Source of the DNA: JBGOUV01 sp041477815
GTDB taxonomy: Bacteria; Acidobacteriota; Terriglobia; Bryobacterales; JACQDG01
Length of the DNA: 21,167 bases
Direction: 5' to 3'
NCBI GenBank assembly: GCA_041477815.1
Contig: JBGOUV010000068.1
Location: 1-21,167, forward strand
The position numbers and the translations under genes were made by a program. The stretch's first letter is position 1. Every line of letters begins with the position of its first letter. This document shows positions 13,261 through 21,167 of this stretch, piece after piece. Below the pieces are notes generated by a model. The model did not search any database, was not told where the DNA came from, and saw nothing but the letters and a program-made list of their open reading frames with translations.

Positions 13261-15333
13261 CTACGGGGCAGAAACCTCGTCGACCGCATTGTTGGGAGTC
13301 AGAAGGACAATCTCAGCGGTATCCATGTCGAGGAGCGGCACGTCGATGCCGTTCTCCATCAAATCGCGTCCAGTAGCCACCTCGGTCGTGCCGGCCTCTT
13401 CCAGGCGGAACCGGTATTCGGAGTTGGGGACCAGCCCCCGGGGCTTGACCAGGAGAGACGTCTCCGAGCCCTCGTGTCGAAAGACAAAGATGACGGAGCG
13501 GTTGAGCCGCGGATTATAGGCCTGGATGGCTTCGTTGCGGGTTCCGTCGGGCCGGGGGGTAAGGTGGAAGACCTTGCCGTCGCGGATAATAGGTCGCAGC
13601 GCTTTGTAGAGGGCGATCTCGGCGGCGGCCGTGGCCAGGTCTTCTTCAGTCCATTCGGCGATCCGTTGCATGAGCATCCAGGGACCGCCGAACATGGCGC
13701 TGCGGAAATTGTATTGGTTGACCACGCTCTCGCCCAGGTAGCGGTCGGTATAGCGCGGCGGGAAGGGATAAGTGGCGCCGTGGACGGCCTGGCGGGTGGT
13801 GAGGGCGGCGGTGTCGTCGGCGGTGATGGAGGTCGCGCACTCCCGCACCATCTGGTAGGTCATCATGCGGCCGCCGGACTGGCAATTTTCCCACGCCACC
13901 TGGGGGGCCTGGCGGCGGACGGCGGCCACAACTTCATCCAGGCCGTGGACCGAGTTGGCGTAGTTGCTGTTGCGGGCGTTGTGCGTATGAATCGTCTTGG
14001 TGCAAACCTTGACCAAATCGACGCCATCCAGCAGGATCCAGTCGACGTTGTAGTCCTGGATGACACGAAGGGCCTCGCTGATGAGCCACTGCTTGACGGG
14101 CTCATGACCGGGGCAAAGAGAGACGCTGCCGTAGAAGCCGTCGGAAGTGGAAGCCGTCCAGCCCGGGTTTTGGCGCAGCACGGCGGAGGCGAGATCGGCC
14201 TCGAACAAGGGGAGATGGAGACCGAACTTCATGCCCCGGGCGTGGACGTAGTCGGAGAGGGCGCGCATACCGGATGGGAACTTGACCGGATCGGCATTCC
14301 AGTCGCCCAGGCGAGAGGCCCAGCCGAGGTCTACCGTGAATAGCTCGATGCCCAGGCGGGCGGCGGTATCGGCAGAACGGCGGAGCAGCGTTTCGTTGAT
14401 GTTGTCCTGATGGCCCCAGGAATCCCAGGCCACATAGGGAAAGATCTGGCGGTCGGGCATGGGGGCGGCGACAGCGGTTTCGACAAACCGTTGGGTCTGG
14501 TAGCCAGCCTCGTCCCAGTCACCGCGGAACGAACCTACAAACACCGCCGGCGCTTGGAAGACTTGGCCGGCGCCGACCGGCTGGTTCAGGGCCGTGATGA
14601 AGCCGGTGAGACGAAGGGAAGTATTAGCCAAGTCGTGTTCGAGCCACATCTGGGCGCGGCCGTTGAACTCCCAGCCGATAGTAAGGCCGTTATTGCGGGC
14701 ATCCCGGAGGGCGGCCCAAGCACAGTGTTGCGAGAAGGAGCCGCTTTCGAGGACCCAAGGCTTGCCCAGCGGACCCAGTTCGGTCTGCTCGGTCTCGAAA
14801 TTACCCTTTTGCCCGCCGTCGACCCATTGGTTGACCCGGAAGGCGCGAAAGCGCTGCCTTTCGGCCTGAAAACCGAGATCGAAGAAGGCGGCGGCGGTCA
14901 GGATGAGACCGCGGGAGCCCAGATTCTTAAAACGCCAGCTTTGCCGGAGAAAGGGGAAACCAGGATAGACCTCCGCCTCCAGCGTGATTGCGGCGGCAAC
15001 ACCCTGGGGTTCCAGAGCGAAGACCAGACGGCGGACGCCGTTGTCGAGGCTCTCCTGGGTGACGGTGGGGAGGAAGTAGACGGTAGAGGGCCCCAGGCTG
15101 AGGCCGCCCGTACCGCCTAGACGAAACACTCCGACAGGGGAGCTGGGCGGAGTCGTCCAGACGCGGTTGGTGCGCCTGTCTTCGAGAGAAACCAGGCGGA
15201 ACCAGCCCTCCGCGGACCAAGCGTAAGTAACGCGGAGGCGGTCGTTCTCCAGGGTCCAGGTGGCATTACCGGTATCGGCGGCGCGGGCCGATGCGGACAG
15301 GAGGCTCCCGATGAGAAACTCGCGTCTGTACAC
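13261..15333 (-). CDS. GH36-like alpha-galactosidase (clan GH-D)
   Basis: A 690-residue exported glycoside hydrolase. GTG 15333 is the start, with a purine-rich GAGAGGGG just upstream. MYRREFLIGSLLSASARA is a Tat-like signal (RR-x-F-L). Residues about 25-290 form the N-terminal beta-supersandwich of GH36 enzymes. The TIM barrel starts near 300 (YVAWDSWGHQDNINE) and includes LFTVDLGWASRLGDWNAD (332-349), GMKFGLHLPLFEAD (367-380) and DWILLDG (431-437). Asp436 is the expected nucleophile position. NCQSGGRMMTYQM and SITADDTAA follow, with Asp506 or Asp507 as the likely acid/base. A C-terminal beta domain ends the protein. Family members cleave alpha-galactosides, sometimes alpha-N-acetylgalactosaminides; the exact sugar cannot be read here. 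The K-W/Y-D consensus around the nucleophile is L-L-D, so specificity may differ. Confidence 0.85.
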   Translation of the reverse strand: MYRREFLIGSLLSASARAADTGNATWTLENDRLRVTYAWSAEGWFRLVSLEDRRTNRVWTTPPSSPVGVFRLGGTGGLSLGPSTVYFLPTVTQESLDNGVRRLVFALEPQGVAAAITLEAEVYPGFPFLRQSWRFKNLGSRGLILTAAAFFDLGFQAERQRFRAFRVNQWVDGGQKGNFETEQTELGPLGKPWVLESGSFSQHCAWAALRDARNNGLTIGWEFNGRAQMWLEHDLANTSLRLTGFITALNQPVGAGQVFQAPAVFVGSFRGDWDEAGYQTQRFVETAVAAPMPDRQIFPYVAWDSWGHQDNINETLLRRSADTAARLGIELFTVDLGWASRLGDWNADPVKFPSGMRALSDYVHARGMKFGLHLPLFEADLASAVLRQNPGWTASTSDGFYGSVSLCPGHEPVKQWLISEALRVIQDYNVDWILLDGVDLVKVCTKTIHTHNARNSNYANSVHGLDEVVAAVRRQAPQVAWENCQSGGRMMTYQMVRECATSITADDTAALTTRQAVHGATYPFPPRYTDRYLGESVVNQYNFRSAMFGGPWMLMQRIAEWTEEDLATAAAEIALYKALRPIIRDGKVFHLTPRPDGTRNEAIQAYNPRLNRSVIFVFRHEGSETSLLVKPRGLVPNSEYRFRLEEAGTTEVATGRDLMENGIDVPLLDMDTAEIVLLTPNNAVDEVSAP

Positions 15334-15376
15334 AACCCCTCTCTCTATGGTTAGGTGAGGGCAGAGGGTGGAAACG

Positions 15377-16073
15377 TTACAAAATTCGGTAAATTAGTAT
15401 TCCGTATCCGGCTCGGGCGATGGGTTCACCTTGCCGGAACTCCTGGAAATAGTCCCGGTATTCGCGGGCAAACATATGGCCGGGGAGCAAGGTGACGCTG
15501 ACCGCGTAGAGTCCGGGCTGGGGTTTGAGTTGTGAACCTTGGACGAGGTCGGGACCCCAGGGGGGAGCGAGCATTTCGATCCGGTCCTCGACGCCGTAGC
15601 GACGGAGTTTGTCAAAACCGAAGTAGAAGAGCTTGAGGCCGCGGACGTGGTGGCTCCGGACGTATGCAGCCAGCTCAGGGAGGTTCTGGCCCCAGTCAAC
15701 GTTGCTGTCGACGAGGTAATGCCAGCCCTGGGTGGGGCCGCCGACCCACTCGTTGAAGTAGGAGATCCCGTGCGGGTAGATGAACGCGGAGGCGCCGGCG
15801 AGCCAGGCGAGCAGGACCAGCAGGGCGCCTTGGCCGGCGCGGGTCTCGAGAGCCTGGCGGATCGCGTAGCCGCAGAGGAGGATGGCGAAGGGAAGGGTGG
15901 GGAGAACCAGCCGCACCCCGAGCTGGAGGTCCGATTGACACGCGGCGGCGAGGTAGAGGAGCCTCGTCGACGGTGAGACCGATATGCCAAGCCTGCCAGG
16001 CGAGGGCGACCCAGTAAGCCGCCAGTATGGCGACGACAACTTTCTTATAGAATGGCGCTATGCGGGCAGCCAT
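15377..16073 (-). pseudogene. GT39-type membrane glycosyltransferase with large internal deletion
   Basis: Two pieces of one gene remain in different minus-strand frames. The N-terminus from ATG 16073 reads MAARIAPFYKKVVVAILAAY and reaches WHIGLTVDEA, the family's first membrane helix and the conserved D-E motif of its first extracytoplasmic loop. At about 15958-15970 the sequence jumps to another frame with LLYLAAACQSDLQLGVRLVLP. This is the C-terminal part, containing PHGISYFNEWVGGPTQGWHY (the region close to the last membrane helices) and LVDSNVDWGQNLPELAAYV, and it runs to the stop at 15377. Intact dolichyl-phosphate-mannose-mannosyltransferase-like proteins have about 500-600 residues, so some 300 residues of the multi-membrane core are missing and the junction is out of frame. 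Its start overlaps the start of the divergent peptidase gene by 14 bp. Confidence 0.75.
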
Positions 16074-17058
16074 GGTGGTGGTGTGGTGTGGCCTGGTGGC
16101 CGCGTACGCGCAGGCGCCTCCGCCGGCAACGGCGAACGCGGAGCCGGCGCGCGATCATCAGCACGATGTCCTGCTGAAGGCCATCGACGATCTGATGTGG
16201 CGCCAGACACTCGGCGACATCGCCGTAGTCGACAAGGTGCGCCTTACCGGGCCGCCTTCCCGTTACAAACCAATTCCGACGGCGCCGGGCGCTACCAACC
16301 CGGTCATTATACCCGCTTACACGTTTATCCCGCGAAAATTGGACCGGTCGCGGAAACATCCCTTGCTGGTGCTGGTGCATGGCGGCGTGCACGCGAACTT
16401 TTCGTCGTCGGGCGCCAACGTCGTGCGGGATCTGGTGCAACTGGGCTATCCCGTAATCGCGCCCGAGTACCGGGGATCGACCGGATACGGAGGAGCGTTC
16501 TACCGGCTGATCGATTACGGGGGCCTGGAGAACGACGACGTCTACGCGGCCAGGAACTGGGCGATCGAGACGCTTGACTTCGTCGATCCGAAGCGCGTCG
16601 GCATCCTGGGCTGGAGCCACGGCGGGATGATCACGCTGATGAACATCTTCGAGCATCCGGAAGCGTACGCGGCGGCCTACGCCGGGGTCCCGGTGAGCGA
16701 CTTGGTGGCGAGGCTGGGGTACAAGTCGGAGAGTTACCGGCGGATCTTCTCGGAGCCGTCTCATATCGGCAAGACGGTGGAGAATGACGTCATGGAGTAC
16801 CGGCGGCGGTCGCCGGTATTCCACGCGCACCAGCTGGCGACGCCGCTCCTGATCCACACCAACACCAACGACGAAGACGTCAACGTCCTGGAGGTGGAGC
16901 ACCTGATCGAGGCCCTGAAGGCGGCCGGCAAGAAGTTCGAATACAAGATCTACCAGAATGCGCCGGGCGGTCATGCGTTCAACCGGCTGGATACGAAGCT
17001 GGCGCGGGAGTCGCGCGCGGAGGTCTACAGGTTCTTGGGGCAGTATCTGAAGCCCTGA
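16060..17058 (+). CDS. Secreted S9-like prolyl-oligopeptidase-family hydrolase
   Basis: A 332-residue alpha/beta hydrolase of the prolyl-oligopeptidase C-terminal-domain type. The signal peptide is MRAAMVVVWCGLVAAYAQA; a second ATG at 16072 is possible. The catalytic domain shows LLVLVHGGVHANF (oxyanion region, 102-114), VIAPEYRGSTGYGGAFY (132-148), GILGWSHGGM with nucleophile Ser186 (181-190), HTNTNDEDV with Asp271 as charge relay, and PGGHAF with His305. The N-terminal propeller of full S9 peptidases is absent, so this is a stand-alone catalytic domain that could be a peptidase or an esterase. TATAGA at 16046 could be a -10 box. It leads a tight operon: 26 bases to the propeller/PHP gene, then 6 bases to the cyclase. 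Confidence 0.85.
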   Translation: MRAAMVVVWCGLVAAYAQAPPPATANAEPARDHQHDVLLKAIDDLMWRQTLGDIAVVDKVRLTGPPSRYKPIPTAPGATNPVIIPAYTFIPRKLDRSRKHPLLVLVHGGVHANFSSSGANVVRDLVQLGYPVIAPEYRGSTGYGGAFYRLIDYGGLENDDVYAARNWAIETLDFVDPKRVGILGWSHGGMITLMNIFEHPEAYAAAYAGVPVSDLVARLGYKSESYRRIFSEPSHIGKTVENDVMEYRRRSPVFHAHQLATPLLIHTNTNDEDVNVLEVEHLIEALKAAGKKFEYKIYQNAPGGHAFNRLDTKLARESRAEVYRFLGQYLKP

Positions 17059-17084
17059 GGGAGCGGTCCGCGGGAGGTGGAGCG

Positions 17085-19868
17085 ATGCGTGTTCGGATGC
17101 TGGTAGCGGTGGCGGCTGGGATCGCGGCCGCCGTGTGGATCGGGTTGCAGGGCTCTCCGCTGCAAGCTCCCGTAGCGGCGCCGACAGCGTCATTCCGGAT
17201 GCGCCTGGGAGCGACCGACAAGGCCCCGCGGTCCTGGAACGGGTCGGTGGAGAGCGCCGGCGGCGAGGTCGTCGGAATGCGGTTTTGGCGGCCGCGCCCA
17301 GGGTATATCCTAACCTCGAAAACGGCCTGGACCGCGGCGTCCGCCTACGGACCGGTGTTCCAGCGACGGTCCTGGGATGACGATCTGATCCAGCCGTCCT
17401 CCGCGCCCGTGCTGGCGCCCGGCCTGATCGTCGACGTGCGCGGCGCCGGCGGAGTGAACGTCACCACGCCGCAGGGGAGTTTTCGAGTCGATGTCGGAGC
17501 GCTCGAGGCGGGCCGCACCTTGGCCTACCTGGGGGGCAGCGTCCTGGTAGACCGCGTGCCGGCGGCGCAGTTGCTGTCCACGCCCGAGTATCAGGACGAC
17601 TTTGCCACGCTGCTGGCCGGAGCGCAGGGGGAGGTCTGGGTGGCCTGGGTGGGGTATCGGAACCAAGGCGATGCGATTTTGGCCCGGCGCTTTGACGGTA
17701 AGGCCTGGGGGCCGGTTCAGACGGTGTCGGAGAAGCCCGGGGATTACTTTGTGGTGAAGCTGGGGCGCGACCGGCAGAATCGGGTTTGGGCGGTGTGGTC
17801 GGCCCAGGTGAACGGCAACTGGGACCTCTACGGGCGACATCTGGACGGAGGAACCTTGACGCGCCTGACCGAAGACCCCCAGCCGGACATCTACCACAAC
17901 CTGGCCACCGACTCGAACGGGAACCTGTGGCTGACCTGGCAGGGGTTCCGCAACGGGCGATCGGACATCTTCGCGCGGCGATTCGACGGGACCACCTGGA
18001 CCGCCGCGGAGCGGGTGTCCACGTCGCCGGCCAATGATTGGGAGCCGGCCATCGCGGCCGACGGCAACGGCCGCGTGTGGGTGGCCTGGGATACCTACGA
18101 CCAAGGCAACTACGATGTCACCATGCGGGGATGGGAGAACGGCCAGTGGGGCCAGGCGATCCCGGTGGCCTCGACGCCCAAGTTCGAGGCGCATGTTTCC
18201 ATCGCGTGCGACCAAGCCGGCCGCCCGTGGGTGGCCTGGAACGAGAGCGGGTTCTATTGGGGGAAGGACTCCGGGTTTCTGGTGAAGAAGGAAGCCACCC
18301 GCCTCTACCAGTGGCGGTCGATCGGGGTGGCCGTGTACGCCGGCGGGCAGTGGCTGGAGCCCCCGCGCCCCGTGCCGGTCGAAGGCGGCTACTACGACCT
18401 CCCGGTGCTGGCGAGCGATGCCGACGGGCGGATGTGGCTCCTCTACCGCCGGCGAGTACTCCGCATCCGCGATACCCACAACAACACGCCGGCGCATCGG
18501 GCGGCGTGGGAAATCCGCGCCGTCGCCTATGACGGCGACCGCTGGAGCGATCCGGTGGACCTGCCGGCCAGTCAGGGACGGATCGATATGCGGATGGGGG
18601 TGGGATCGGACGGCAAAGGAGGACTCTGGGCGGCCTGGCCGACGGATAACCGCGACTACGAGGAGTTCCTGTTCGAGCACGCCGACATCTATGCCGGGCG
18701 GATTCCGGCCCTGCCGGGCGCGGCGCGCGTGGCGGTGTTGCAGCCGCGCCAGATTCCCAAGTTCACCGTGTTCCCGGTGCATACGGGGGAGACCGAGGAC
18801 CTGGCGGCGATCCATGGCTACGCCCTCCAGTGCGGGGGCAAGACCTACCGGATCTACCGGGGAGACACTCACCGCCACACCGAGTTCTCGATGGATGGCA
18901 ACAACGACGGGTCCCTGCAAGACACCTATCGCTACGCAATAGATGCGGCCCAGCTCGACTTCCTGGCCGTGAGCGAACACAACGGGGCGGGCGGGCCGGA
19001 CCTCGAGTACATCAACTGGCTCCAGCAGCAGATGGTCGATCTGTTCTCCGCACCGGGGACGTTCACGCCGCTCTACGGGTACGAGCGCAGCGTGGTGTAT
19101 CCCAACGGGCACCGCAATATCGTATTTGCCAAACGCGGGAATCCCACGCTGCCGATCCCGGTCGAGGAGCAGAAGGCCCAGGCCGGAGCGGCGGCGTTGT
19201 ACAAGTACCTCAAGCTATACCAGGGGATCGCCATCTCCCACACCTCGGCCACCACCATGGGAACCGACTGGCGGGACAACGATCCGGAGGTCGAGCCGCT
19301 GGTCGAGATCTATCAGGGCGACCGCGTGTCGGCGGAGTACGAGGGGGCGCCCAAGGCGGCCAACGCCAAAGACCTGTCGTCGCAGGTGGGCGGGTTCCGG
19401 CCGGCCGGGTACGTGTGGAACGCCTGGGCCAAGGGGTACAAGCTGGGCGTGCAGGCGTCGTCGGACCACCTGTCCACCCACCTCTCCTACGCCTGCACCC
19501 TGGCCACCGACTTCACGCGCGAGGGGCTGCTCGACGCCATGCGGCGGCGTCATTCTTACGGCGCGACCGACAACATTATCCTGGACTACCGCGTGCAGGC
19601 GGGCGGGAAGGAATATTTGCAGGGAGAGATCGTGCCGGTGTCCGGCGACTTCCGGCTGTGGGTGAAGGTAGTAGGGACGGCGCCGATCCGCCAGATCGAC
19701 ATCGTCAAGAACAACACGTTCGTCCACAATCTGCAGCCGCTCGAAAAGGAAGTGACCTTCACCTGGGTGGATAACCAGCCCCAGGCCGGAGAGTCCTACT
19801 ACTACGTGCGGGTGATACAAGCGAACGACCAGATGGCCTGGTCGTCGCCGATCTGGATACGGAGGTAA
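17085..19868 (+). CDS. Secreted seven-bladed beta-propeller fused to a PHP-type metallophosphoesterase
   Basis: A 927-residue exported protein with a hydrophobic N-terminus (MRVRMLVAVAAGIAAAVWIG). After a beta-rich leader, residues about 175-560 contain seven copies of a strand motif of the form G-x-V/L/M-W-V/L/A-A/T-W: EVWVAW, RVWAVW, NLWLTW, RVWVAW, RPWVAW, RMWLLY and GLWAAW. These are separated by segments such as DIFARRFDGTTW, consistent with a seven-bladed propeller. Residues from about 590 form a PHP/DUF3604-like domain: GDTHRHTEFS (593-602), AQLDFLAVSEHN (622-633), ISHTSA, and later SSDHLSTHLSYA. These supply the metal-binding His and Asp. A C-terminal beta domain (about 825-927) follows. 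The start is supported by GGGAGGTGGAG just upstream. PHP domains hydrolyse phosphoesters or related bonds; the substrate here is unknown. Confidence 0.82.
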   Translation: MRVRMLVAVAAGIAAAVWIGLQGSPLQAPVAAPTASFRMRLGATDKAPRSWNGSVESAGGEVVGMRFWRPRPGYILTSKTAWTAASAYGPVFQRRSWDDDLIQPSSAPVLAPGLIVDVRGAGGVNVTTPQGSFRVDVGALEAGRTLAYLGGSVLVDRVPAAQLLSTPEYQDDFATLLAGAQGEVWVAWVGYRNQGDAILARRFDGKAWGPVQTVSEKPGDYFVVKLGRDRQNRVWAVWSAQVNGNWDLYGRHLDGGTLTRLTEDPQPDIYHNLATDSNGNLWLTWQGFRNGRSDIFARRFDGTTWTAAERVSTSPANDWEPAIAADGNGRVWVAWDTYDQGNYDVTMRGWENGQWGQAIPVASTPKFEAHVSIACDQAGRPWVAWNESGFYWGKDSGFLVKKEATRLYQWRSIGVAVYAGGQWLEPPRPVPVEGGYYDLPVLASDADGRMWLLYRRRVLRIRDTHNNTPAHRAAWEIRAVAYDGDRWSDPVDLPASQGRIDMRMGVGSDGKGGLWAAWPTDNRDYEEFLFEHADIYAGRIPALPGAARVAVLQPRQIPKFTVFPVHTGETEDLAAIHGYALQCGGKTYRIYRGDTHRHTEFSMDGNNDGSLQDTYRYAIDAAQLDFLAVSEHNGAGGPDLEYINWLQQQMVDLFSAPGTFTPLYGYERSVVYPNGHRNIVFAKRGNPTLPIPVEEQKAQAGAAALYKYLKLYQGIAISHTSATTMGTDWRDNDPEVEPLVEIYQGDRVSAEYEGAPKAANAKDLSSQVGGFRPAGYVWNAWAKGYKLGVQASSDHLSTHLSYACTLATDFTREGLLDAMRRRHSYGATDNIILDYRVQAGGKEYLQGEIVPVSGDFRLWVKVVGTAPIRQIDIVKNNTFVHNLQPLEKEVTFTWVDNQPQAGESYYYVRVIQANDQMAWSSPIWIRR
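19861..19866 (+). promoter_or_regulatory. Shine-Dalgarno site overlapping a stop codon
   Basis: GGAGGT (19861-19866), which runs into the TAA stop of the propeller/PHP gene, lies 8 bases before the cyclase ATG at 19875. This fixes the start of the cyclase and indicates coupled translation. Confidence 0.75.
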
Positions 19869-19874
19869 AACGGG

Positions 19875-20876
19875 ATGCGAAGGATTCTGGTGTGGTGCCT
19901 GGCGGCCGGGGCGATAGCCGGCGCGCAGAGTCCGAAAGGGTGGACCAAAGGGAAGGGTTTCGGCTGGGTGTACGGGTCGAAGGACGAGGTCGGAGCGTTG
20001 AACGCGATCACGACGCCGGAGGCGGTGGCCCGAGCCCTGCGCGGGGTCAAGACCGGTCGCGTGTTCGACCTGGGCGTCCGGATCGACCAGAGCTCCTTCA
20101 AGTGGCCCGGCCACTCGCCGACCCAGATCATGACCTACCGGAATCCGGAAGGGGTCAAGCGGCAGAAGGACGTCGAGGCCTTCGCCAAGAGCAAGAAGGG
20201 CCTGGGATGGCACAGTTGCGCCTTGTTCATCTCCGATAACGTCGGAACCCAGATCGACGGCCTGGGCCACATCACCACCGGCGCCGACAACCACTGGTAC
20301 AACGGGTTCAAGGAGGCCGACTGGGGCGGCAACTTCGGCATCCGCCGGGCCGACGCCGACACCATCCCCCCGGTCATCGCCCGCGCCGTGATGATCGACG
20401 TGGCGGCCTGGAAGGGCGTGGACGCGCTGCCGGCGAATTACGGGATCGGGTCGAAGGACCTGCAGGCGGCGCTGGCCGCCCAGAAGGTCGATGTCGAGCC
20501 GGGCGACATCGTGCTGATCCGGACCGGCACGCTGCGCTACTGGGGCGAGACCGGGGCGGACCACGAGAAGCTGGCCCAACACGATTCGGCGGGGATCACC
20601 CTGGAAGGGGCGAAATGGCTGGTCGAGCAGAAGGGGGCGGTCCTGATCGGAGCCGACACCAGCGGTACCGAAGTCGGCGAGGACCCGGCCTTACCCGGGG
20701 CGACGATCCCAGTACACGAATACTTGCTCGTCGAGCAGGGGGTGCATATCGGGGAACTCCACTATCTGGAGGAGCTGTCGAGGAGCAAGGTGTACCGCTT
20801 CACGTATGTCGCCATGACCAACCGGCTGAAGGGAACGGTGGCGGGTACGGCCATGCGGCCGATCGCGATCGAGTGA
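19875..20876 (+). CDS. Secreted cyclase-family (kynurenine-formamidase-like) hydrolase
   Basis: A 333-residue member of the PF04199 cyclase/formamidase family, with a Sec signal peptide (MRRILVWCLAAGAIAGAQS). Metal-dependent enzymes of this family cleave amide or ester bonds, for example formylkynurenine, isatin or cyclic amides. The hallmark H-G-T-H-x-D-x-x-x-H motif appears as the long-subfamily variant NVGTQIDGLGH (122-132), with Gln in place of the second His. Other family features are VFDLGVRI (63-70), VEPGDIVLIRTG (207-218), ITLEGAKWLVEQKGAVLIGADTSG (241-264; core I-G-A-D) and PVHEYLL near the end. Most intracellular members lack a signal peptide, so export is noteworthy. Third gene of the operon, 6 bases after the propeller/PHP gene. 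Confidence 0.85.
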   Translation: MRRILVWCLAAGAIAGAQSPKGWTKGKGFGWVYGSKDEVGALNAITTPEAVARALRGVKTGRVFDLGVRIDQSSFKWPGHSPTQIMTYRNPEGVKRQKDVEAFAKSKKGLGWHSCALFISDNVGTQIDGLGHITTGADNHWYNGFKEADWGGNFGIRRADADTIPPVIARAVMIDVAAWKGVDALPANYGIGSKDLQAALAAQKVDVEPGDIVLIRTGTLRYWGETGADHEKLAQHDSAGITLEGAKWLVEQKGAVLIGADTSGTEVGEDPALPGATIPVHEYLLVEQGVHIGELHYLEELSRSKVYRFTYVAMTNRLKGTVAGTAMRPIAIE

Positions 20877-20890
20877 AAGCTGCTAGCGCC

Positions 20891-21085
20891 ATGCCGCTCA
20901 GCCGCGGCCCGGTTTTGGCCGTCCCCTCCGTGGACTTTGCCGAAGTCATTGATCGGAGCTCAGTCGCCGAGGCGCTTCAGCAGTTGCCACGGGAGGAGCG
21001 CGAAATCCTGGGTGGCTACGTCAGCCCGGATGGTCCTTCCGAGAGGATGCTGGCTAGCGGCTGGCTCACCTTAGAACAGCGATAA
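20891..21085 (+). CDS. Doubtful 64-residue ORF, faint sigma-factor region 4 resemblance
   Basis: From ATG 20891 a frame of 64 residues includes SSVAEALQQLPREEREILGG. That stretch resembles the start of region 4 of ECF sigma factors (A-L-x-x-L-P-x-x-x-R-E-I-L). The expected helix-turn-helix does not follow; the frame ends in SERMLASGWLTLEQR. There is no Shine-Dalgarno sequence or promoter, and the 3' end overlaps the antisense HigB-like fragment by 20 bases. It may be a gene fragment or a chance frame. Between 20877 and 21065 I see nothing else. Confidence 0.3.
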   Translation: MPLSRGPVLAVPSVDFAEVIDRSSVAEALQQLPREEREILGGYVSPDGPSERMLASGWLTLEQR

Positions 21086-21167
21086 GCTGTGAGATCTCCT
21101 GAACGCCCGGACCAACGTCCGGCATCGGCTTCCAGTCGTTTGGCTCCAGGCCCTGCCGCACCCGGCG
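21066..21167 (-). pseudogene. Truncated HigB/Gp49-type toxin fragment, 5' end outside window
   Basis: The last 33 codons of a minus-strand frame read RRVRQGLEPNDWKPMPDVGP, GVQEI, then SQLIAVLR and stop. The stretch Q-G-L-E-P-x-D-W-K-P-M-P-x-V-G-P-G-V-x-E-I is the conserved middle of phage-derived Gp49-like/HigB toxins (RelE superfamily). In intact members it continues with R-I/V and some 50 further residues of the beta-sheet core. Here the match stops abruptly after V-Q-E-I and the frame ends eight codons later, so the toxin appears to be 3'-truncated by a deletion or rearrangement. Its 5' part and any HigA antitoxin lie beyond the right edge or are lost. Confidence 0.6.

Noticed and set aside
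13174..14343. 389-codon plus-strand open frame opposite the GH36-like gene
   Set aside because: It begins inside the 19-bp inverted repeat, and its Gly/Val/Asp-rich translation lacks motifs; the minus strand encodes a full glycosidase.
17310..19112. 600-codon minus-strand open frame opposite the propeller/PHP gene
   Set aside because: Translation is His/Arg/Gly-rich without domains; the plus-strand frame has repeated propeller and PHP motifs.
19215..20582. 455-codon minus-strand open frame opposite the cyclase gene
   Set aside because: It spans two plus-strand genes and their junction and has no recognisable motif.
1..21167. Prophage, integrase, CRISPR-Cas or restriction/defence island
   Set aside because: No integrase, phage structural, nuclease or Cas motifs were seen; the only mobile-like signals are short palindromes, toxin-antitoxin genes and gene remnants. 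I also saw no rRNA and no tRNA-like sequence.

Overview
The window looks like chromosomal DNA from a high-GC Gram-negative bacterium, most probably an acidobacterium of the Solibacter/Bryobacter type. The reasons are an LpxB gene (lipid A, so an outer membrane), many secreted hydrolases with Sec or Tat signals, small coiled-coil and paired-helix secreted proteins of a kind I associate with that group, and frequent gene debris. The taxonomic call is inference from gene style; there is no rRNA or tRNA in the window to confirm it.

Layout. 1-794 (minus): 5' part of a Tat-exported alpha/beta hydrolase, cut by the window edge. 819-3916 (plus): a four-gene overlapping operon of EgtD (histidine trimethylation to hercynine, first step of ergothioneine synthesis) followed by the ATPase, permease and lipoprotein of an Opu/EgtUV-type ABC transporter. 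The two transcription units diverge from one palindromic -10 box. 3913-5803: a small coiled-coil gene (minus), a decayed beta-propeller remnant (plus) and a 418-residue membrane protein of unknown function (minus). 5852-6561: a VapBC toxin-antitoxin pair with a clear promoter/operator, in which the toxin carries one in-frame stop. 6574-8165 (minus): two proteins of unknown function. 8186-8304: a large imperfect palindrome. 8310-12653 (plus): lpxB, a catalytically dead M1-peptidase-like protein with TPRs, and a secreted metallophosphatase. 12611-13254: a small soluble protein, a small zinc-ribbon protein and a perfect 19-bp inverted repeat. 13261-16073 (minus): a GH36-like alpha-galactosidase and a GT39-type membrane glycosyltransferase destroyed by an internal deletion. 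16060-20876 (plus): a tight operon of S9-like peptidase, seven-bladed-propeller/PHP fusion and cyclase-family hydrolase. 20891-21167: a doubtful small ORF and the truncated end of a HigB-type toxin.

Most notable. The egtD-transporter operon, translationally coupled throughout, links a transporter class usually called choline/glycine-betaine uptake directly to hercynine/ergothioneine chemistry. It suggests a dedicated transport system for ergothioneine, hercynine or a related betaine. No egtB, egtC or egtE gene lies in the window. Other points of interest are the symmetric bidirectional promoter with two apparently leaderless genes, the vapB operator, the M1 pseudoenzyme, the propeller-PHP fusion, and two palindromic elements that look like MITE or REP-type repeats.
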